64,000 bases of DNA from CAIYRG01 sp963747255 (GCA_963747255.1 CAVVEG010000010.1:4192-68191), one strand, 5' to 3'; positions 9,588 through 20,274 are shown, counted from the first letter of the stretch. The notes: generated by a model from the sequence alone, not told the origin. A program made the numbers and translations.

Positions 9588-10607
9588 TCAGAAATCCGGT
9601 ATCGCAGCAGTGGGCACCGGATCGAATCCCTGATTGAAGCGGTCTTCATTTCCCGCCGGACAAGTGTCCTCTTCCATTCGCCCCGATACCGTCGTGACGT
9701 TGGAGGAGCGATAGCGCGGGCGCCGCGCGCCCCAGGGCTGATAGAAGGTCCCCGGATCGTTCACCGTGAACGAGACGTCCAGCGCCTTGCCGCCATTGAT
9801 GACCCCGAAGCGTTCGATCACATGCAGCCTGGTCGTGTGGGGCGTACGAAATCCGTCCACAAAGGTCTTGTCGCTCAACCCGATGGTATCGACCACCAGC
9901 GTATCGCCATCGTAATGCCCAACCGATTCGCCGTACCAGGACAGTTCCGGATTTCGGCTGTGCGACACATTCATGAAGACATGCCGCACGCGCCCCGCAT
10001 CGATCATCACCACTTCCTTCGGCGTCTGAATAAAATAGAGGGAATGCGGGTCTTCGTGGAAGTCGGGAACGCCTGTCTCCCAGCAGCGTGCCTGGCGGGT
10101 TTCCCCGTTCCTGTTCGCCAGCACCATGGCGTTCTGTTTCTTCAGTGCCTCGACTGCCCATGGCATCAGGTTCTTTGCCGCTTCGCTCGTCAGGTCGGCA
10201 ACCCGATAGCTGGAATTCCTGCCGATCAGGCTTGCCATATTATTGTTGTAGAAGGGATGGTCGGGGCCGTCTGAAATCGGTCCAATTCCGCGCGCTGGAG
10301 GTATCCATTCATTGAACGACCGGCCGACAAGATAGGCGGTTATCCTGTCCTGTGGCGCACCCAGCGAAATCGCGCGCTCGATGCTGGCGCGCCCATGCAG
10401 GTAGTCGTCCGGGAGATATGAGGCGGGATCTGTGCGCGGGGTAATGAATGCCGTCCATCCGGAAGTCGCGGGCAGCATCAGTTCTGGAATGTCTGCACCT
10501 GTTTGCGCGGATGCGCCTGTTTGCAGGGCGCCAACGGCGCAAATCATGCCAAGAGCCGCCGCCCCAAACGCCAATGACTTCGGGCGGGGTGCGCATTTCA
10601 GGATCAT
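9588..10607 (-). CDS. Secreted protein, paralog family A (339 aa)
   Basis: Signal peptide (MILKCAP then hydrophobic, cleavage near ASAQ). The core has the motif shared by four proteins here: KEVVMIDAGRVRHVFMNVSHS, WYGESVGHYDGDTLVVDTIGL, FRTPHTTRLHVIERF and VNDPGTFYQPW. I do not recognise a characterised family; such proteins are common in soil Acidobacteria and Proteobacteria (general knowledge). The ATG at 10607 has AGGAAGG upstream. The open frame extends to 11477 only because it overlaps a different gene on the same strand in another frame. First gene of a likely operon with the hydrolase and NHL protein. Confidence 0.8.
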   Translation of the reverse strand: MILKCAPRPKSLAFGAAALGMICAVGALQTGASAQTGADIPELMLPATSGWTAFITPRTDPASYLPDDYLHGRASIERAISLGAPQDRITAYLVGRSFNEWIPPARGIGPISDGPDHPFYNNNMASLIGRNSSYRVADLTSEAAKNLMPWAVEALKKQNAMVLANRNGETRQARCWETGVPDFHEDPHSLYFIQTPKEVVMIDAGRVRHVFMNVSHSRNPELSWYGESVGHYDGDTLVVDTIGLSDKTFVDGFRTPHTTRLHVIERFGVINGGKALDVSFTVNDPGTFYQPWGARRPRYRSSNVTTVSGRMEEDTCPAGNEDRFNQGFDPVPTAAIPDF

Positions 10608-10682
10608 GAATTCCTTCCTCAGCCGGCCTCCAACAATACACCGGGGAACAAATTCCTTCGAGGCGGATGAAAATCCGGAAGT

Positions 10683-10922
10683 ATGATCGGCAAACCCCAA
10701 CCCATGGCAGAAAGTGAACTCATGAAGACGGTGTTTGATTTGGCTGGAGCAGGCGCTGTGGCCGCCGGTCTTCTTTTTCTCGGTCAGGGGCTGGGCTACA
10801 TTCGCTGGCCGGCCAACAGCTTCATGATCAACGACGTGCGCTGGGCCTATTACGGTGCCGCGATCGCCATCGCGGGCATCATCCTGATCATTACCGCGGG
10901 ACGCCGGACCAAGCGTCGCTGA
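10683..10922 (+). CDS. Small membrane protein (79 aa)
   Basis: Two hydrophobic helices: roughly residues 18-38 (AGAGAVAAGLLFLGQGLGYI) and 54-72 (WAYYGAAIAIAGIILIITA), with a basic cytoplasmic tail (GRRTKRR). The first ATG (10683) follows CCGGAAG closely; the internal ATG at 10722 is also possible. It is divergent from the secreted paralog gene. Function unknown. Confidence 0.55.
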   Translation: MIGKPQPMAESELMKTVFDLAGAGAVAAGLLFLGQGLGYIRWPANSFMINDVRWAYYGAAIAIAGIILIITAGRRTKRR

Positions 10923-11023
10923 CTTAACAGACAATAGCGCCAGAACTTCGGAATATTTGAACCTGCTCGCCAATGTTAATGGCCCGCGACCGGTGCGCAG
11001 CGCTTGGAAATCGGGCTGTGGGG

Positions 11024-11386
11024 CTATGTCTTCCGCGCGCCTTGCAACCCGGCTTTCTCCAGTTCGCGATCGAGTGTTCCAGTCAGCCAGGCGCCAACCA
11101 CGCGGAAATCGGAGACCAGCGACCAAAGTGGATGGCGGAAGGTTGCGGGACGGTTTTTCTCGATGAGAGCATGGGACATCCACGCCGGACCATAACCCGC
11201 GATTCCGGCTGCGATCAGAAGTCCAAAACTGTAGTTGGCGATAGCTGCAATCAGCAGCATAACGGCCGCTCCGGTTCCGGCGATGTGCCACGCCCTGGTA
11301 CGGGGATTCGCATGTTCGCGGAGATAAAAAGGCCAGAACTCGCCGTAACTCGCAATCCGCGGAATTGCAGTCACTGTCGCCTCCAT
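11024..11386 (-). CDS. DUF962/Mpo1-like membrane protein (120 aa)
   Basis: Matches the DUF962 family by FWPFYLREHANPRTRAWHIAGTGAA with the conserved EH-NP-R-H residues, two helices in the middle, and a later GPAWMSHALIEKNRPATF with a His likely in the metal site. The yeast member Mpo1 is an Fe-dependent dioxygenase of 2-hydroxy fatty acids; bacterial members are uncharacterised. I start at the ATG (11386) rather than the preceding GTG. It is convergent with the small membrane protein and divergent from the cytochrome. Confidence 0.8.
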   Translation of the reverse strand: MEATVTAIPRIASYGEFWPFYLREHANPRTRAWHIAGTGAAVMLLIAAIANYSFGLLIAAGIAGYGPAWMSHALIEKNRPATFRHPLWSLVSDFRVVGAWLTGTLDRELEKAGLQGARKT

Positions 11387-11536
11387 CACCGCACGTGTCT
11401 ATTTTACGCATGAATTTCGCCGGTTCAGAAACGCCACGCGCGCCTGGATTGGGAATCATGTGCGATGGACGCCACAACCCCCGGCGGGTAAATTGCTCCT
11501 GTCCGTGGTCGAGAACAGGTGAGGAGAGCCACTGCG

Positions 11537-12529
11537 ATGCGCCAAATCGTGCAAAGAAAAGCGTCCGTCTGCATCGCCGCGCTTGTTTGCGGTTTCGTCC
11601 CGCTACTCGTCGCGCGGGAACTCAGTGCGCAGGCCGCTTTGTTGGTCCCGGCCGGCCTTCCCGATTGGGCATTCAACATTCCCGATAAGGTGCAGCCCAC
11701 CGCGGTTCGGCCGGAAGGCATCATTACCGCGCCCGGTAGCGCGAAGAAGTATGAGGCCACGAAAATCGCTGGGAATGCCAATCCCCCGGATTGGTTTCCC
11801 GATGAACACTCAGCCGCACCGCGCGCGGTGACGGGCGGTCAGGGCGTCCGATTTGCCTGCGGCTCCTGCCACCTGATGTCAGGCCAAGGCCATCCGGAAT
11901 CCGCAGACATCGCAGGCATGCCTGCCGCGTATCTGATGCGGCAGATGGCGTACTACAAGGCTGGTACCCGGAAGGACGACGAACGCATGGGGCCCATCGC
12001 GAAGGTCACCTCGGACGAAGACGTTCGCCAGGCTGCGGAGTATTTCGCGTCTCTGAAACCCGCCACATGGGTCAAAGTGATCGAGACCGCCACGCCGCCG
12101 AAGACCTTTATTGCCACGGCGGGCCGTCACCGCCAGCTCCATCCCGATGGCGGCACCGAGGCGATTGGGCATCGGATACTCGAAACTCCTGTCGATCCTT
12201 TCCGGACGGAAATTCGCGACCCGCATTCCGGTTTTATGGCATTTGTACCGCCGGGCAGCATCGCACGCGGCGAACAGTTGGCCAAAGGCGATGAGCCCGG
12301 GAAAACGGTGCAATGCTCGCGTTGCCACGGCGAGGAGCTGAAAGGCAAGGGTGAAGTCCCGCGGCTCGCAGGCCTGCAGCCCCTTTATGTCGCACGACAG
12401 CTTTTCGACATGCGTTATGGCTCGCGCGCGGGAGAAACGGTTGCGGCGATGAAACCCGTCGTCGCCAATCTGTCCGATGACGACATCATCGCAATTTCTT
12501 CCTATCTCGGTTCGCTGCCTCCGGCGTAG
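11537..12529 (+). CDS. Exported diheme cytochrome c (330 aa)
   Basis: Signal peptide (about residues 1-32) and two c-type heme-binding motifs: CGSCH at about residue 112 and CSRCH at about residue 260, each followed by a Met-containing stretch that can supply the sixth ligand. This is the arrangement of class I tandem cytochromes such as cytochrome c4, though longer. It would carry electrons in the periplasm to a terminal oxidase or accept them from a dehydrogenase. The start ATG has GAGGAG upstream; an upstream in-frame GTG is less likely. The amidase gene follows on the same strand about 140 bases on. Confidence 0.85.
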   Translation: MRQIVQRKASVCIAALVCGFVPLLVARELSAQAALLVPAGLPDWAFNIPDKVQPTAVRPEGIITAPGSAKKYEATKIAGNANPPDWFPDEHSAAPRAVTGGQGVRFACGSCHLMSGQGHPESADIAGMPAAYLMRQMAYYKAGTRKDDERMGPIAKVTSDEDVRQAAEYFASLKPATWVKVIETATPPKTFIATAGRHRQLHPDGGTEAIGHRILETPVDPFRTEIRDPHSGFMAFVPPGSIARGEQLAKGDEPGKTVQCSRCHGEELKGKGEVPRLAGLQPLYVARQLFDMRYGSRAGETVAAMKPVVANLSDDDIIAISSYLGSLPPA

Positions 12530-12669
12530 GGCAGGAATCGCCAGATTAGCCGGCCGCAAGCAGTTCAATTCGTTCCGGCAGCGTCCGCGACGGGGGCGGA
12601 TCAGCTGACAGGTCGGGTTTCACGCTCGCGATCTGTGTGGCCGGTGGCTTGAGGCGAGGGGGTATCCAG

Positions 12670-14353
12670 ATGCGGCGGAGCTGGCTTTTCGCAGGGCTGT
12701 TCGTATTGGGTTTCGCGCCCGCTTACGCTCGCACGCCAGGGTTCAGCGTCATAGAGGCGACCGTCCCTCAAATCCGCGAAGCGCTGGCGCGAAAGCGCAT
12801 CACCTCGCGCGAGCTGGTGCTGCAATATCTTTCCCGAATCGCCGCTTATGAGGACGAGCTTCACGCCGCGATCACGATCAATCCCCATGCGCTCGAGGAA
12901 GCCGATGCTCTGGACCGCGAGCGCGCGCACGGCCGCATACGCGGGCCGCTGCACGGCATCCCGATTGCGCTGAAGGACAATATCCAGACCACGGACATGC
13001 GCACCACCGGTGGTGCGCTTGCTTTCGAACATCTGATGCCGCCCTATGAGGCCACGCTGGCCAAAAACCTGCGCGCGGCCGGCGCGATCATTATCGCCAA
13101 AACGCAAATGACGGAGCTCGCAAACTGGGTGGCCGGGCCGCCGACGCCCATGCCGGGGAATTACAATTCGCTCAATGGCTATGGCTACAATCCCTACGAT
13201 CCAAGGCGCGATCCCCGTGAGGATTTTTATGACGGCCGCCCTGCGCATGCCCACCGGCGGTTCAAGTTCGGGGATTGGCACTTCGGCCAATTTCTGGGTG
13301 GCCAATGTTGGCACCGAAACCTCGGGCTCAATCCTCAATCCGTCCAACTGGACCATGCTTGTCGGCATCAAACCGACAGTTGGGCGCATCAGCCGCTACG
13401 GCGTGATTCCGATTACCGCCGATCAGGACACGCCCGGGCCGATGGCGAAAACAGTGACCGATGCGGCCATCCTGTTGGGCGTGCTCGAAGGGGCGCCCGA
13501 CCCGAACGATCCTGCGACCTCCGATTGCCCGCGTCCGCCGCGCAACGACTACACGAGATTCCTTCACGCCGACGGGTTGAAAGGGGCGCGCATCGGGATC
13601 CCGCGCGCGTTTTTCTACAACCCGGTCAATACCCCTGTTTTCTCGGGCGGTCTCAAACCCGAACAGATGCAGGCAATGCAAGAGGCGATCGCCGTGCTGA
13701 AATCCCGCGGCGCGGTCATCATTGATCCTGCCGACATTCCCAGCGTCATTGATCCCGATCCCGACGCCAATTTCCTCAATTGGGGAATCTGCGGTCAGGG
13801 CGGCGAGGCCCGCGGTTTCGACGATAAATGCACCATCGCATTCAAATACGGCATGAAACGCGACTTCAATATCTGGCTGCGCTCACTTGGCGAGCGCGCA
13901 CCGGTGAAGTCGCTGACCGAATTGCGGGAATGGAATCTCGCCCATGAATCCGGTGGTACGCTGAAATACGGGCAGTTGCTGCTCGATCTCTCGGACGAAA
14001 TGGATCTCGAACGCGACCGGGCACGTTACGAGGCCGACATTGCCAAAGACATTCGCCTTGCGGCCACCCATGGTATCGATGAAGTAATGAAAAGAGAGCG
14101 CCTGGATGCGCTGCTTTTCCCGGCCCAGACGGGCGCCAATCTCGCGGCCCGGGCGCGCTATCCCAGCATCATCGTGCCTTTCGCCTTGGTGCCGAATGCT
14201 CCGGAAACGCCTTTCCCGGAAAGCTTCAACGCGAAGCCCGCTCCTTTCGGCGTCACCTTCACGGGCCTGGCCTGCAGCGAGCCCAGGCTGATCGAATTGG
14301 CCTATTCGTTAGAGCAGGCTACCAAACGGCGCATAGCTCCGCCGCTACCGTGA
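12670..14353 (+). pseudogene. Exported amidase (amidase signature family), one frameshift
   Basis: Signal peptide (about 1-20), then amidase-signature sequence: ITSRELVLQYLSRIAAYE, GPLHGIPIALKDNIQT (catalytic Lys) and, after the break, TGGSSSGIGTSANFWVANVGTETSGSI with the cis-Ser and nucleophilic Ser. The first half reads in one frame from 12670 and the second in the +1 frame from about 13235 to 14353; the junction lies near 13215-13245 between YDGRPA and the GGSSSG motif. Joined, it gives about 560 residues, normal for this class. GGGGG precedes the ATG. If the shift is real, the first product lacks the nucleophile. It ends 11 bases from the convergent SnoaL-like gene. Confidence 0.85.
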
Positions 14354-14364
14354 GCGCCGCCGGG

Positions 14365-15177
14365 TCAAGCGGGAGGCCGGTCGTAGCTGAAGAACACCAT
14401 GGCAAATTTCCACGCCCCGTCGCTTTGTTTGCGAAAAAAGTTGGAGAACTTGCCGGGCGCGGAGATCATTTTGCCGCCGCTCTTCGGGATCATGTCCAGG
14501 GTGAATATCCCGTGCGCAAAGGCCTGCGTACCGAAAATCTGCACGTCCTCGAATTTATTGGCGATGCGAAGCGAAAAGGGATCAAAAAACGCCGCCTTCG
14601 CCGCCGCAACGGCCGTGTCCCTTCCGATGAACCGCGGCGCGTCGGGCACCGAGAATATGAAATCATCGGTCATGAGTGCTGCCCATGCGAAGGCATCGCC
14701 TGCATTTACAGCCTGAACAAAGCCGTCCAGAAGCCTGTTGAGTGCGGCCAGGTCTTCCGAAACTTCATCTCCCAGGGTGGACTGGAAGTTCGCGTGTGAA
14801 AGGTCGCTGTTCCAGATGGCTCGCGCAATCTTCCAGCCATCATCCCGTCTCTGCCAGATCCAGATGCCTTTGCCTTCGTCGTGAACGGGCCGGCCGCCGC
14901 GCCGCGGCATGCTGTCAAGGAGCCAGCGGTGACGGTCGATTGCGATATCGCCGATGATCTCCAATTCCTCGGGAAGAATGAACAAAAGTGATTTCGCGGC
15001 GGCGAAACCCTCCCGCCAGAAAGCGCGGAGCGACTCGATGCCGCGGATGACGGGCCTGTTGGGCGCCATATTGATGGTATTGGTGCAGGTGTATCGCTCC
15101 ATCGCCTCAAGGTCTTCGCGGTTGAAAGCCGCAACGAATTCCGTACGTTGCTGCCCGATGACTTCTCTGTTGCCCAC
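14365..15177 (-). CDS. Tandem SnoaL-like/DUF4440 protein (270 aa)
   Basis: Two NTF2-fold units in one chain: residues about 5-130 (TEFVAAFNREDLEAMERY ... GWKIARAIWNSD) and 140-265 (LDGFVQAVNAGDAFAWAALMTDDFIFS ... GAWKFAMVFFSYD). Each has the typical cone-shaped-fold opening and closing WK-A-V strand. Such domains host polyketide cyclases, steroid isomerases, dehydratases or pure binding proteins; no catalytic assignment is possible here. No signal peptide, so cytoplasmic. The start is GTG with an excellent GGAGGTAG upstream. Confidence 0.75.
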   Translation of the reverse strand: MGNREVIGQQRTEFVAAFNREDLEAMERYTCTNTINMAPNRPVIRGIESLRAFWREGFAAAKSLLFILPEELEIIGDIAIDRHRWLLDSMPRRGGRPVHDEGKGIWIWQRRDDGWKIARAIWNSDLSHANFQSTLGDEVSEDLAALNRLLDGFVQAVNAGDAFAWAALMTDDFIFSVPDAPRFIGRDTAVAAAKAAFFDPFSLRIANKFEDVQIFGTQAFAHGIFTLDMIPKSGGKMISAPGKFSNFFRKQSDGAWKFAMVFFSYDRPPA

Positions 15178-15265
15178 GCCCTACCTCCGGCTGCCTTGAC
15201 GGGCGAGCCTAGCACACCCGGCCTGTCGTCCTAAGATGCTGCGCAAATGTTATTCGGGGCCGGGA

Positions 15266-18200
15266 CTATTCGGCTGGCGCCAGCGCGGCACGCCGGCGCT
15301 TTCCGAACGAAAATCGGCTGCCGAGCCGATCGAGATAGGTATAGAGAACGGGCGTGATGTAGAGGGTGAGAAGCTGTGAAAACAACAACCCTCCGGCCAC
15401 GCAGAGGCCCAGTGGCCGGCGCGAGGCGGCGCCCACTCCGGTCCCGAGCGCAATCGGAAGCGTACCCATCAGCGCCGACATGGTTGTCATCATTATGGGG
15501 CGGAAGCGGATCATTGCCGCTTCGAAGATCGCCTGTTCCGGGGGAATGTGAGCATCGCTGCGCTGCCTCTGCAGGGCGAAGTCGATCATCATGATCGCGT
15601 TCTTCTTGACGATGCCAACCAGCATCATCATTCCGACGAATGCGTAAATCGTCAGTGGAACGCCCGCCAGATAAAGCGTTGCCAGGGCGCCGAGCGCAGC
15701 AGCGGGCAGCCCCGACAGGATCGTCAGTGGGTGGACGAAACTTTCGTACAGAATACCCAGTACGATATAGACCGTTAGCATCGCAATCAGCAGCAACACT
15801 CCCATATTGCCGGTCGAGCTTTGGAACGCAGCGGCAGTCCCGGCAAAACTCCCCTGTATCGTCGGCGGCAGGCCGATCCCGCCAATCGCTTTGTCCATCG
15901 CGGCCACCGCATCGCTCAGCGCTTTGCCCGGCGCGAGATCGAAGGAAATCGTGATCGAGGGAATCTGACCTGAGTGATTGATGGTCAGGGGCATCTGTCC
16001 GCGGGTGATTTTCGTCACCGCATTCAGCGGGACCATCGATCCATCCGGGGCCCTCAAATACAGAAGCGACAGCGCGGAGGCGTCCTGCTGATACTCGGGC
16101 AGTAGTTCAAGCACGACCTGGTATTGATCGATCGAGGTGTAGATCTGTGAAATCTGCTCGCCGCCGAATGCCGCGCCCAGCGCCGTTTCGATCTGATCGG
16201 GTGTAATTCCAAGCGAAGCCGCGCGCGGACGATCGATCTCCACCTGAACCGACTGTGAAGCAAAATCGTGGTCGCTGTTCACTCCGACAAATGTCGGGTC
16301 CTGCTGCAATGCGCGAAGCAGGCGTGTTGCCGTTGCTTCCAGCACTTTCTGGTCGAGGCCCTTGAGGGTGTACTGGTAATTCGATCTCGCGCCGCGGGCG
16401 CCGACACGAATGATCGGCTGATTGATGATCGTAACGCTGGTGCCCGGGATATCTCGCAGTTTGGCACGGAGTTCGTCCGCAATCTGATCCGCGGAGAGGC
16501 GGCGTTGGGAGAGCGGCTTCAACGAAATATTGAGTTCGCCGCTTTCATCCGATTCGACGCCCTCGACATTTGGATCCTTCTCGACAATCTGCACGACCTG
16601 CCGGACATACCGGATGTATTGGTCGAACGAGGTTCCGGCCAGCGTCTGGACGCTTCCGTGCAGTTGCCCGTAATCGTCGCTCGGCAGAAAATCCTGCGGC
16701 ATCACGCGGTACAGCGCGTAAGTTCCGGCGAAGCTTGCCAAAAAAATCACGAGAATAAATCGCCGGTGGGCAAGGCTCCATCGCAGGCTGCGGTCGTAAG
16801 CGCGATGCATTCCGGCAAAGGCGCCTTCACTCAGACGGTAAAGAAAATTGTGTTTGCGGCCATGTTCGCTCTTCAGGATATAGGCGCACAACATGGGCGT
16901 GAGGGTGATCGAAACCAGCCCCGATATCAGGATGGCGATGATGATCGTGAGGGCAAATTCGTGAAGCAGACGTCCCACCAGGCTGCCCATGAACACGACA
17001 GGGATGAAAACGGCTGCGAGTGACAGCGTCATCGAAAGAATTGTGAAGCCGACTTCGCGCGACCCCTTCAACGCGGCCTGGTAAGGCTGTTCGCCGGCTT
17101 CGAGATGGCGAACGATGTTTTCGAGCATGACGATTGCATCGTCGACGACAAATCCCACCGACAGCGTCAGCGCCATCAAGGACAGATTGTCCAGACTGAA
17201 GCCCAGCAGGGACATGCCGGCAAAAGTGCCGATCACGGCAATCGGCAGCGCAACCGATGGAATGAATGTCGCGCTCACCCGGCGCAGAAAGACGAAAATC
17301 ACACCGATGACCAGCGTGCCCGCGATCAGCAGAGTCTTTTGCACATCATTGACCGAAGCTCTGATGCTCTGGCTGCGGTCGTAGAAAATCGACATCTGGA
17401 TCGAGGGCGGCAGGTCTGCCTCGAATTGCGGTAGAACTTTCCTGATCTCGTCCACAACCGCGATGGTGTTCGATCCGGGCTGGCGCTGAACCGTGACTGT
17501 GATGGCGCGTTCTTCGTTCAGCCAGTCCGCGTCACGGATATTCTCGTAGGCGTCGATGACCCTGGCGACATCTCCAAACGTGACCGGGGCGCCATTACGA
17601 AAGCCAATGATCTGCTTTCGGAAAGCTGCGGCGTCCATAAGCTGCCCTTCGGCGTGGATCACCGAGGTCTTCGTCGAACCGTTCAGGGTGCCGGTTGGCT
17701 GGTTTGTGTTGAGCAGATTGGCCGCATCGACGAGTTCGTTGATCCCCATCTGGCGTGTCGCCAGCGCGTTGGGGTCCGCCTGAATGCGAACCGCGTATTT
17801 CGCGCCGCCGAAAATATTGACCTGCGCAACACCATCCAGGATCGAAAGCTGCGGTGCGAGGACGCTGCGCGCATATTCGTCGACCTTGTAAATGGGCAGG
17901 CTTTTCGAATGGAGCGCAATAAAGAAAACGGGCAGCGCCGACGGATCGACCTTGCGGTAAGTCGGCGGGTAGGGCATCGCCTTTGGCATCCGGCGTGTCG
18001 TCGCAGCAATGGCCGCCTGAACATCCTGTGCGGCGGCATCGATATTGCGGTCGAGACGGAACTGCAGGGTGATGTCGGTCCGGGCCTGCTGGTTCACCGA
18101 CGTCATTGTATCGATGCTGGGAATTGTCGCGAAGGCGTTCTCAAGCGGCGTTGCGACCGCCGAAGCCATGGTCTCCGGGTCGGCGCCGGGCAAAGTCGCA

Positions 18201-18343
18201 CTCGCGACGATGGTCGGAAAATCAACGTTCGGCAACTCGCTGACCGGAAGCGACAGATATCCAAAAGCGCCAAAGATAACCAGCGCTGCCATCAGCAGCG
18301 TTGTCATCACCGGTCTTTCGATGAATTGCCGCGAAATGTTCAT
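15266..18343 (-). CDS. RND-family efflux permease (MdtB/MdtC-like, 1025 aa)
   Basis: Full-length hydrophobe/amphiphile efflux RND transporter of the inner membrane. It starts with RQFIERPVMTTLLM, has the first periplasmic porter loop (ELPNVDFPTIVASATLPGADPE), the helix 4 motif SVGFVVDDAIVMLENI with the two proton-relay Asp residues, and the GGxLF end typical of HAE1 proteins. It resembles MdtB/MdtC/MuxB more than AcrB (inference from the N-terminal motifs). It would form a tripartite pump with the adaptor encoded just upstream; no outer-membrane channel gene is nearby. Its ATG overlaps the adaptor stop (ATGA), so translation is coupled. Confidence 0.92.
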   Translation of the reverse strand: MNISRQFIERPVMTTLLMAALVIFGAFGYLSLPVSELPNVDFPTIVASATLPGADPETMASAVATPLENAFATIPSIDTMTSVNQQARTDITLQFRLDRNIDAAAQDVQAAIAATTRRMPKAMPYPPTYRKVDPSALPVFFIALHSKSLPIYKVDEYARSVLAPQLSILDGVAQVNIFGGAKYAVRIQADPNALATRQMGINELVDAANLLNTNQPTGTLNGSTKTSVIHAEGQLMDAAAFRKQIIGFRNGAPVTFGDVARVIDAYENIRDADWLNEERAITVTVQRQPGSNTIAVVDEIRKVLPQFEADLPPSIQMSIFYDRSQSIRASVNDVQKTLLIAGTLVIGVIFVFLRRVSATFIPSVALPIAVIGTFAGMSLLGFSLDNLSLMALTLSVGFVVDDAIVMLENIVRHLEAGEQPYQAALKGSREVGFTILSMTLSLAAVFIPVVFMGSLVGRLLHEFALTIIIAILISGLVSITLTPMLCAYILKSEHGRKHNFLYRLSEGAFAGMHRAYDRSLRWSLAHRRFILVIFLASFAGTYALYRVMPQDFLPSDDYGQLHGSVQTLAGTSFDQYIRYVRQVVQIVEKDPNVEGVESDESGELNISLKPLSQRRLSADQIADELRAKLRDIPGTSVTIINQPIIRVGARGARSNYQYTLKGLDQKVLEATATRLLRALQQDPTFVGVNSDHDFASQSVQVEIDRPRAASLGITPDQIETALGAAFGGEQISQIYTSIDQYQVVLELLPEYQQDASALSLLYLRAPDGSMVPLNAVTKITRGQMPLTINHSGQIPSITISFDLAPGKALSDAVAAMDKAIGGIGLPPTIQGSFAGTAAAFQSSTGNMGVLLLIAMLTVYIVLGILYESFVHPLTILSGLPAAALGALATLYLAGVPLTIYAFVGMMMLVGIVKKNAIMMIDFALQRQRSDAHIPPEQAIFEAAMIRFRPIMMTTMSALMGTLPIALGTGVGAASRRPLGLCVAGGLLFSQLLTLYITPVLYTYLDRLGSRFSFGKRRRAALAPAE

Positions 18344-19671
18344 TGCGGGCCGGCGGCACCTGCACCGCCGTTTGGCTTGTCGCTATTCTCGATCCCCGGC
18401 AATCCAAGATTTACCGAGATTGGCGGAGGCGCGCCAACGACTTTGACCATACCGCCGGGATCGACACGCAACTGTCCCTCCACAATCACCTTGTCCCCGG
18501 GTTTGATATTGGCCTCGACCGCAACATTATTCGCGTCATCGAAGAGAACCTTCACCGGCTGCCTGGCGGGCGCGCCCGTTCCCGACCACATAGACGAATG
18601 TGCCGGTCGGCCCTTCATTCACGGCGTCGTGCGGCACCACGAGCGCGTTCGGAATTCGGTCCAGCTCCACGGTTACATTCACAAGTTGTCCGGGCAAAAA
18701 AACCAGATCCTTGTTGCCGAAGGTTGCGCGCAGTTCGACCGTGCCGCTCTTGTCGCTGATGGCGTTGCTGACAAAATCAACCGGAGCGGAAAGCGGTTCG
18801 CCATTCGCGCCGTCGACATCCACGGTCGCGGTCAGCGACTGTTTACGCTGACGTTCAAGGATGAGCTTCAGATCCGATTGGGGCAGACTGAAGGAAATCT
18901 TTACGGGCTGGATTTCCGCAATTGTGACAAGCGGGGCGGTGCTGTTGGCCGTTACCATATTGCCAGGCTGCACCAGAATGGGACCGGTCTTGCCATCGAC
19001 GGGAGAGCTGATCCGTGAATAATCGAGACTAAGCCTCGCGATATTGATCGCCGCCTCGTCTGCTGCGATGGTTGCCGTCAGCGCCTTTGCCGCTGCAACC
19101 AGTTGATCGCGCTGCTGATCGGAGACAATCCCGCGCTGTGACAGCACGACCGCCCGATCGGCATCGGCCTGAGCGCTGGCGAGTTGTGCTTTGTCGCGCG
19201 CCATCTGCGCCTGAGCCTGATCGAGCGCCGCCTGAAATGGTCGCGGATCGATCTGGAACAGAAGTTCGCCTTTTTTGACGAACTGCCCTTCCTTGAAGTT
19301 TGCGGAATCAATGATGCCCTGAACCCGCGATGTGACCTGGACCATGGTGTTCGCGATGACCGTGCCCGGGGTTCGCCGGATGACCGCCAGATCGCGGCGG
19401 ACCGCCACGGCGACCCGGACCGGCGCAGCTGCCAGCTCGCTTTGAGCCGGAGGTGGGGGAGCGCTCGTTGGCTTGCCAAGGCCGATGAGGTCCGAAACCG
19501 CGCCAACGCCGCGCGACAGGATATTGTCGAAAGAAGCAGTTCCCGAGGCGGTGGAATACCAAAAGCCACCAAGGATCGCCGCGATTGTGACGGCGCCGGC
19601 GATACGGACGAGGGCCCGCCCTTTCGGCCGGCGGAGCGCGCGGTCGACTATCTCTCTTGCGGGTGGCGCAT
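18340..19671 (-). pseudogene. RND efflux adaptor (membrane fusion protein), one frameshift
   Basis: Periplasmic adaptor of the pump: N-terminal membrane anchor (RIAGAVTIAAILGGFWYSTA), lipoyl halves PGTVIANTMVQVTSRVQGIIDSANFKEGQFVKKGELLFQIDPRPF and SPVDGKTGPILVQPGNMV, and a coiled-coil hairpin rich in Ala, Asp and Gln between them. The first frame ends near 18536, while the membrane-proximal end (PVKVLFDDANNVAVEANIKPGDKVIVEG) continues in the +1 frame to 18340; the break is near 18555-18580. Joined it is about 443 residues, normal size. The adaptor precedes the permease in a two-gene operon with a 4-base overlap. A sequencing indel is suspected because the overlap and permease are intact. Confidence 0.85.
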
Positions 19672-19866
19672 TCATTCCGGGGACCTGCCCTGGCTCAGTC
19701 CAGTATCCGACGCACAGCATAGCGCGGCAGCCGAATCTTCGCACGCCTCATGAGGCATGTGCGAAGGGCTGTATCGCTTTTGCGTTGAAGAAAGCTTTGG
19801 TTTACCCAAACCGGATCATCGGCAAGCCGGCCGGTTTCTGGTCCCGTAAAACCGTTTCCATCGCGC

Positions 19867-20274
19867 CTATGGAGCCGGAGTGGCGTCTTCTTCCGTTTCG
19901 CGCAGCTTGTTCATGAGATCCGACGCCGATTTGGATGCCTGCCGTGCGATATCAGGCGCGAAAGATCCCAGTCGACCGGCATATCGGTACAGGTTCAGCG
20001 CATGCTCGGGGTCCACAGGAACGCCGTGGCCAGTCTCGTACAGGCGGCCCAACTGGAACACCGCCACAGCGGTTTGCCCGTCTGGGTTCGTTTCACTTTC
20101 AAATGGCCGCAGACAGGCCGCACCCTCGCCATACCGGTTTTTGGCGACAAGCGCCGAGCACCGTTCGACAACCTCGCGGCGGTCTGAACCGGCATCGTTC
20201 GCCTTGCTGCATGCGAAAACGAGGAATTGGGCAAGCGCAAGCGAAACGACGAAGACGGACTTTCGTCCTTTCAT
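19867..20274 (-). CDS. Putative lipoprotein with Sel1-like repeat (135 aa)
   Basis: Signal sequence ending in a lipobox-like VFAC (Cys at about residue 22), then a short helical domain: FQLGRLYETGHGVPVDPEHALNLYRYAGRLG is a Sel1-type TPR-like unit. It probably sits on the periplasmic face of a membrane and binds a partner protein; the partner is unknown. I place the start at the ATG at 20274 (GGAG upstream); an in-frame ATG 15 bases before is possible. It is divergent from the PfpI gene. Confidence 0.6.
   Translation of the reverse strand: MKGRKSVFVVSLALAQFLVFACSKANDAGSDRREVVERCSALVAKNRYGEGAACLRPFESETNPDGQTAVAVFQLGRLYETGHGVPVDPEHALNLYRYAGRLGSFAPDIARQASKSASDLMNKLRETEEDATPAP

Noticed and set aside
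17654..19018. 454-codon plus-strand frame
   Set aside because: Antisense to the RND permease and adaptor; no family signal; typical shadow in GC-rich DNA.
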